This document shows positions 63,868 to 64,000 of a stretch of DNA of 64,000 nt, piece after piece. Numbering within the stretch: position 1 is the first letter of the stretch; every line of letters starts with the position of its first letter. Under the pieces are notes generated by a model. The model saw only the letters and a program-made list of their open reading frames with translations, was not told the DNA's origin and did not search any database. The translations under genes and the position numbers were made by a program. Origin of the DNA: Thozetella sp. PMI_491. Lineage: Eukaryota; Ascomycota; Sordariomycetes; Chaetosphaeriales; Chaetosphaeriaceae. Location: the NCBI GenBank assembly GCA_021432635.1, contig MU270070.1, positions 395,044-459,043 of the forward strand, read 5' to 3'.

Positions 63868-64000
63868 GAAATTAATTTAGTATTTTTAGTATTAATTTAA
63901 TTAATTTTAATTAATTAATTTTAGTATGGGATTTTGAAAATTAATTTAATTTTAGTACAGGCTTATACTAATTAATATTAATTTAGTATATACTAAAATT
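63868..64000. repeat. Extremely AT-rich block at the right edge
   Basis: Made almost wholly of TTAATTT, TTAATTAA and TTTTAGTAT words, with an abrupt change from GC-rich sequence at about 63867. The low complexity and TpA richness fit RIP-mutated repeat DNA or an AT isochore; it continues beyond the window. Confidence 0.7.

Overview
The window is nuclear DNA of a filamentous ascomycete, most likely a Sordariomycete (Chaetomiaceae/Sordariales-like; the family placement is inference). The evidence is spliceosomal introns of about 45-135 nt with GT...CTAAC-like...AG signals, GC-rich exons, long GC-rich intergenic spacers with G, CT and TACC runs, and a typical Pezizomycotina repertoire: Zn2Cys6 and C2H2 regulators, F-box, GH128, BBE-like oxidase, MFS transporter and GPI proteins. 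No rRNA, tRNA or CRISPR array was recognised. Exon joins below come from reading splice signals, frame and family motifs; none has transcript support.

Left part (1-18.1 kb): conserved nuclear genes. A C2H2 zinc-finger regulator runs off the left edge (-), followed by a Zn2Cys6 regulator (-), a Brl1/Brr6 nuclear-envelope protein (-), the elongation factor IWS1/Spn1 (+) and an SRPK-type SR-protein kinase (-). The Brl1-like and IWS1 genes share a 0.5 kb divergent promoter. The regulator and kinase genes sit beside very long gene-free spacers (5.2, 2.0 and 4.7 kb), probably large 5' control regions and leaders.

Middle (22.8-47.4 kb): secreted and metabolic genes. There is a bicupin oxalate decarboxylase (-) divergent from a secreted SBP56-like protein (+), a small protein with two viroplasmin-type (RNase H1 N-terminal) domains (+), a secreted alpha/beta hydrolase (-), an MFS transporter (-) with an 18-nt microexon, a BBE-like FAD oxidase (+), a trans-enoyl-reductase-like gene broken by frame changes (-), a secreted CrtC/Diels-Alderase-like protein (+) with a hidden GC-AG intron, an SDR (-) and a GH128 glucanase (-). 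The stretch 29.9-45.7 kb looks like a secondary-metabolite locus without its core synthase, or the remains of one.

Right part (49.9-64 kb): accessory and defence-like genes, more AT-rich. It holds a protein with the fungal STAND-type N-terminal domain, degenerate repeats and a C-terminal membrane segment; an unrecognised nuclear-looking protein with a SUMO-interaction-like motif; an aldo-keto reductase; a six-cysteine small secreted protein; an F-box protein with a small inverted-repeat element just upstream; and a GPI-anchored secreted protein. The window ends in a very AT-rich block beginning near 63.87 kb.
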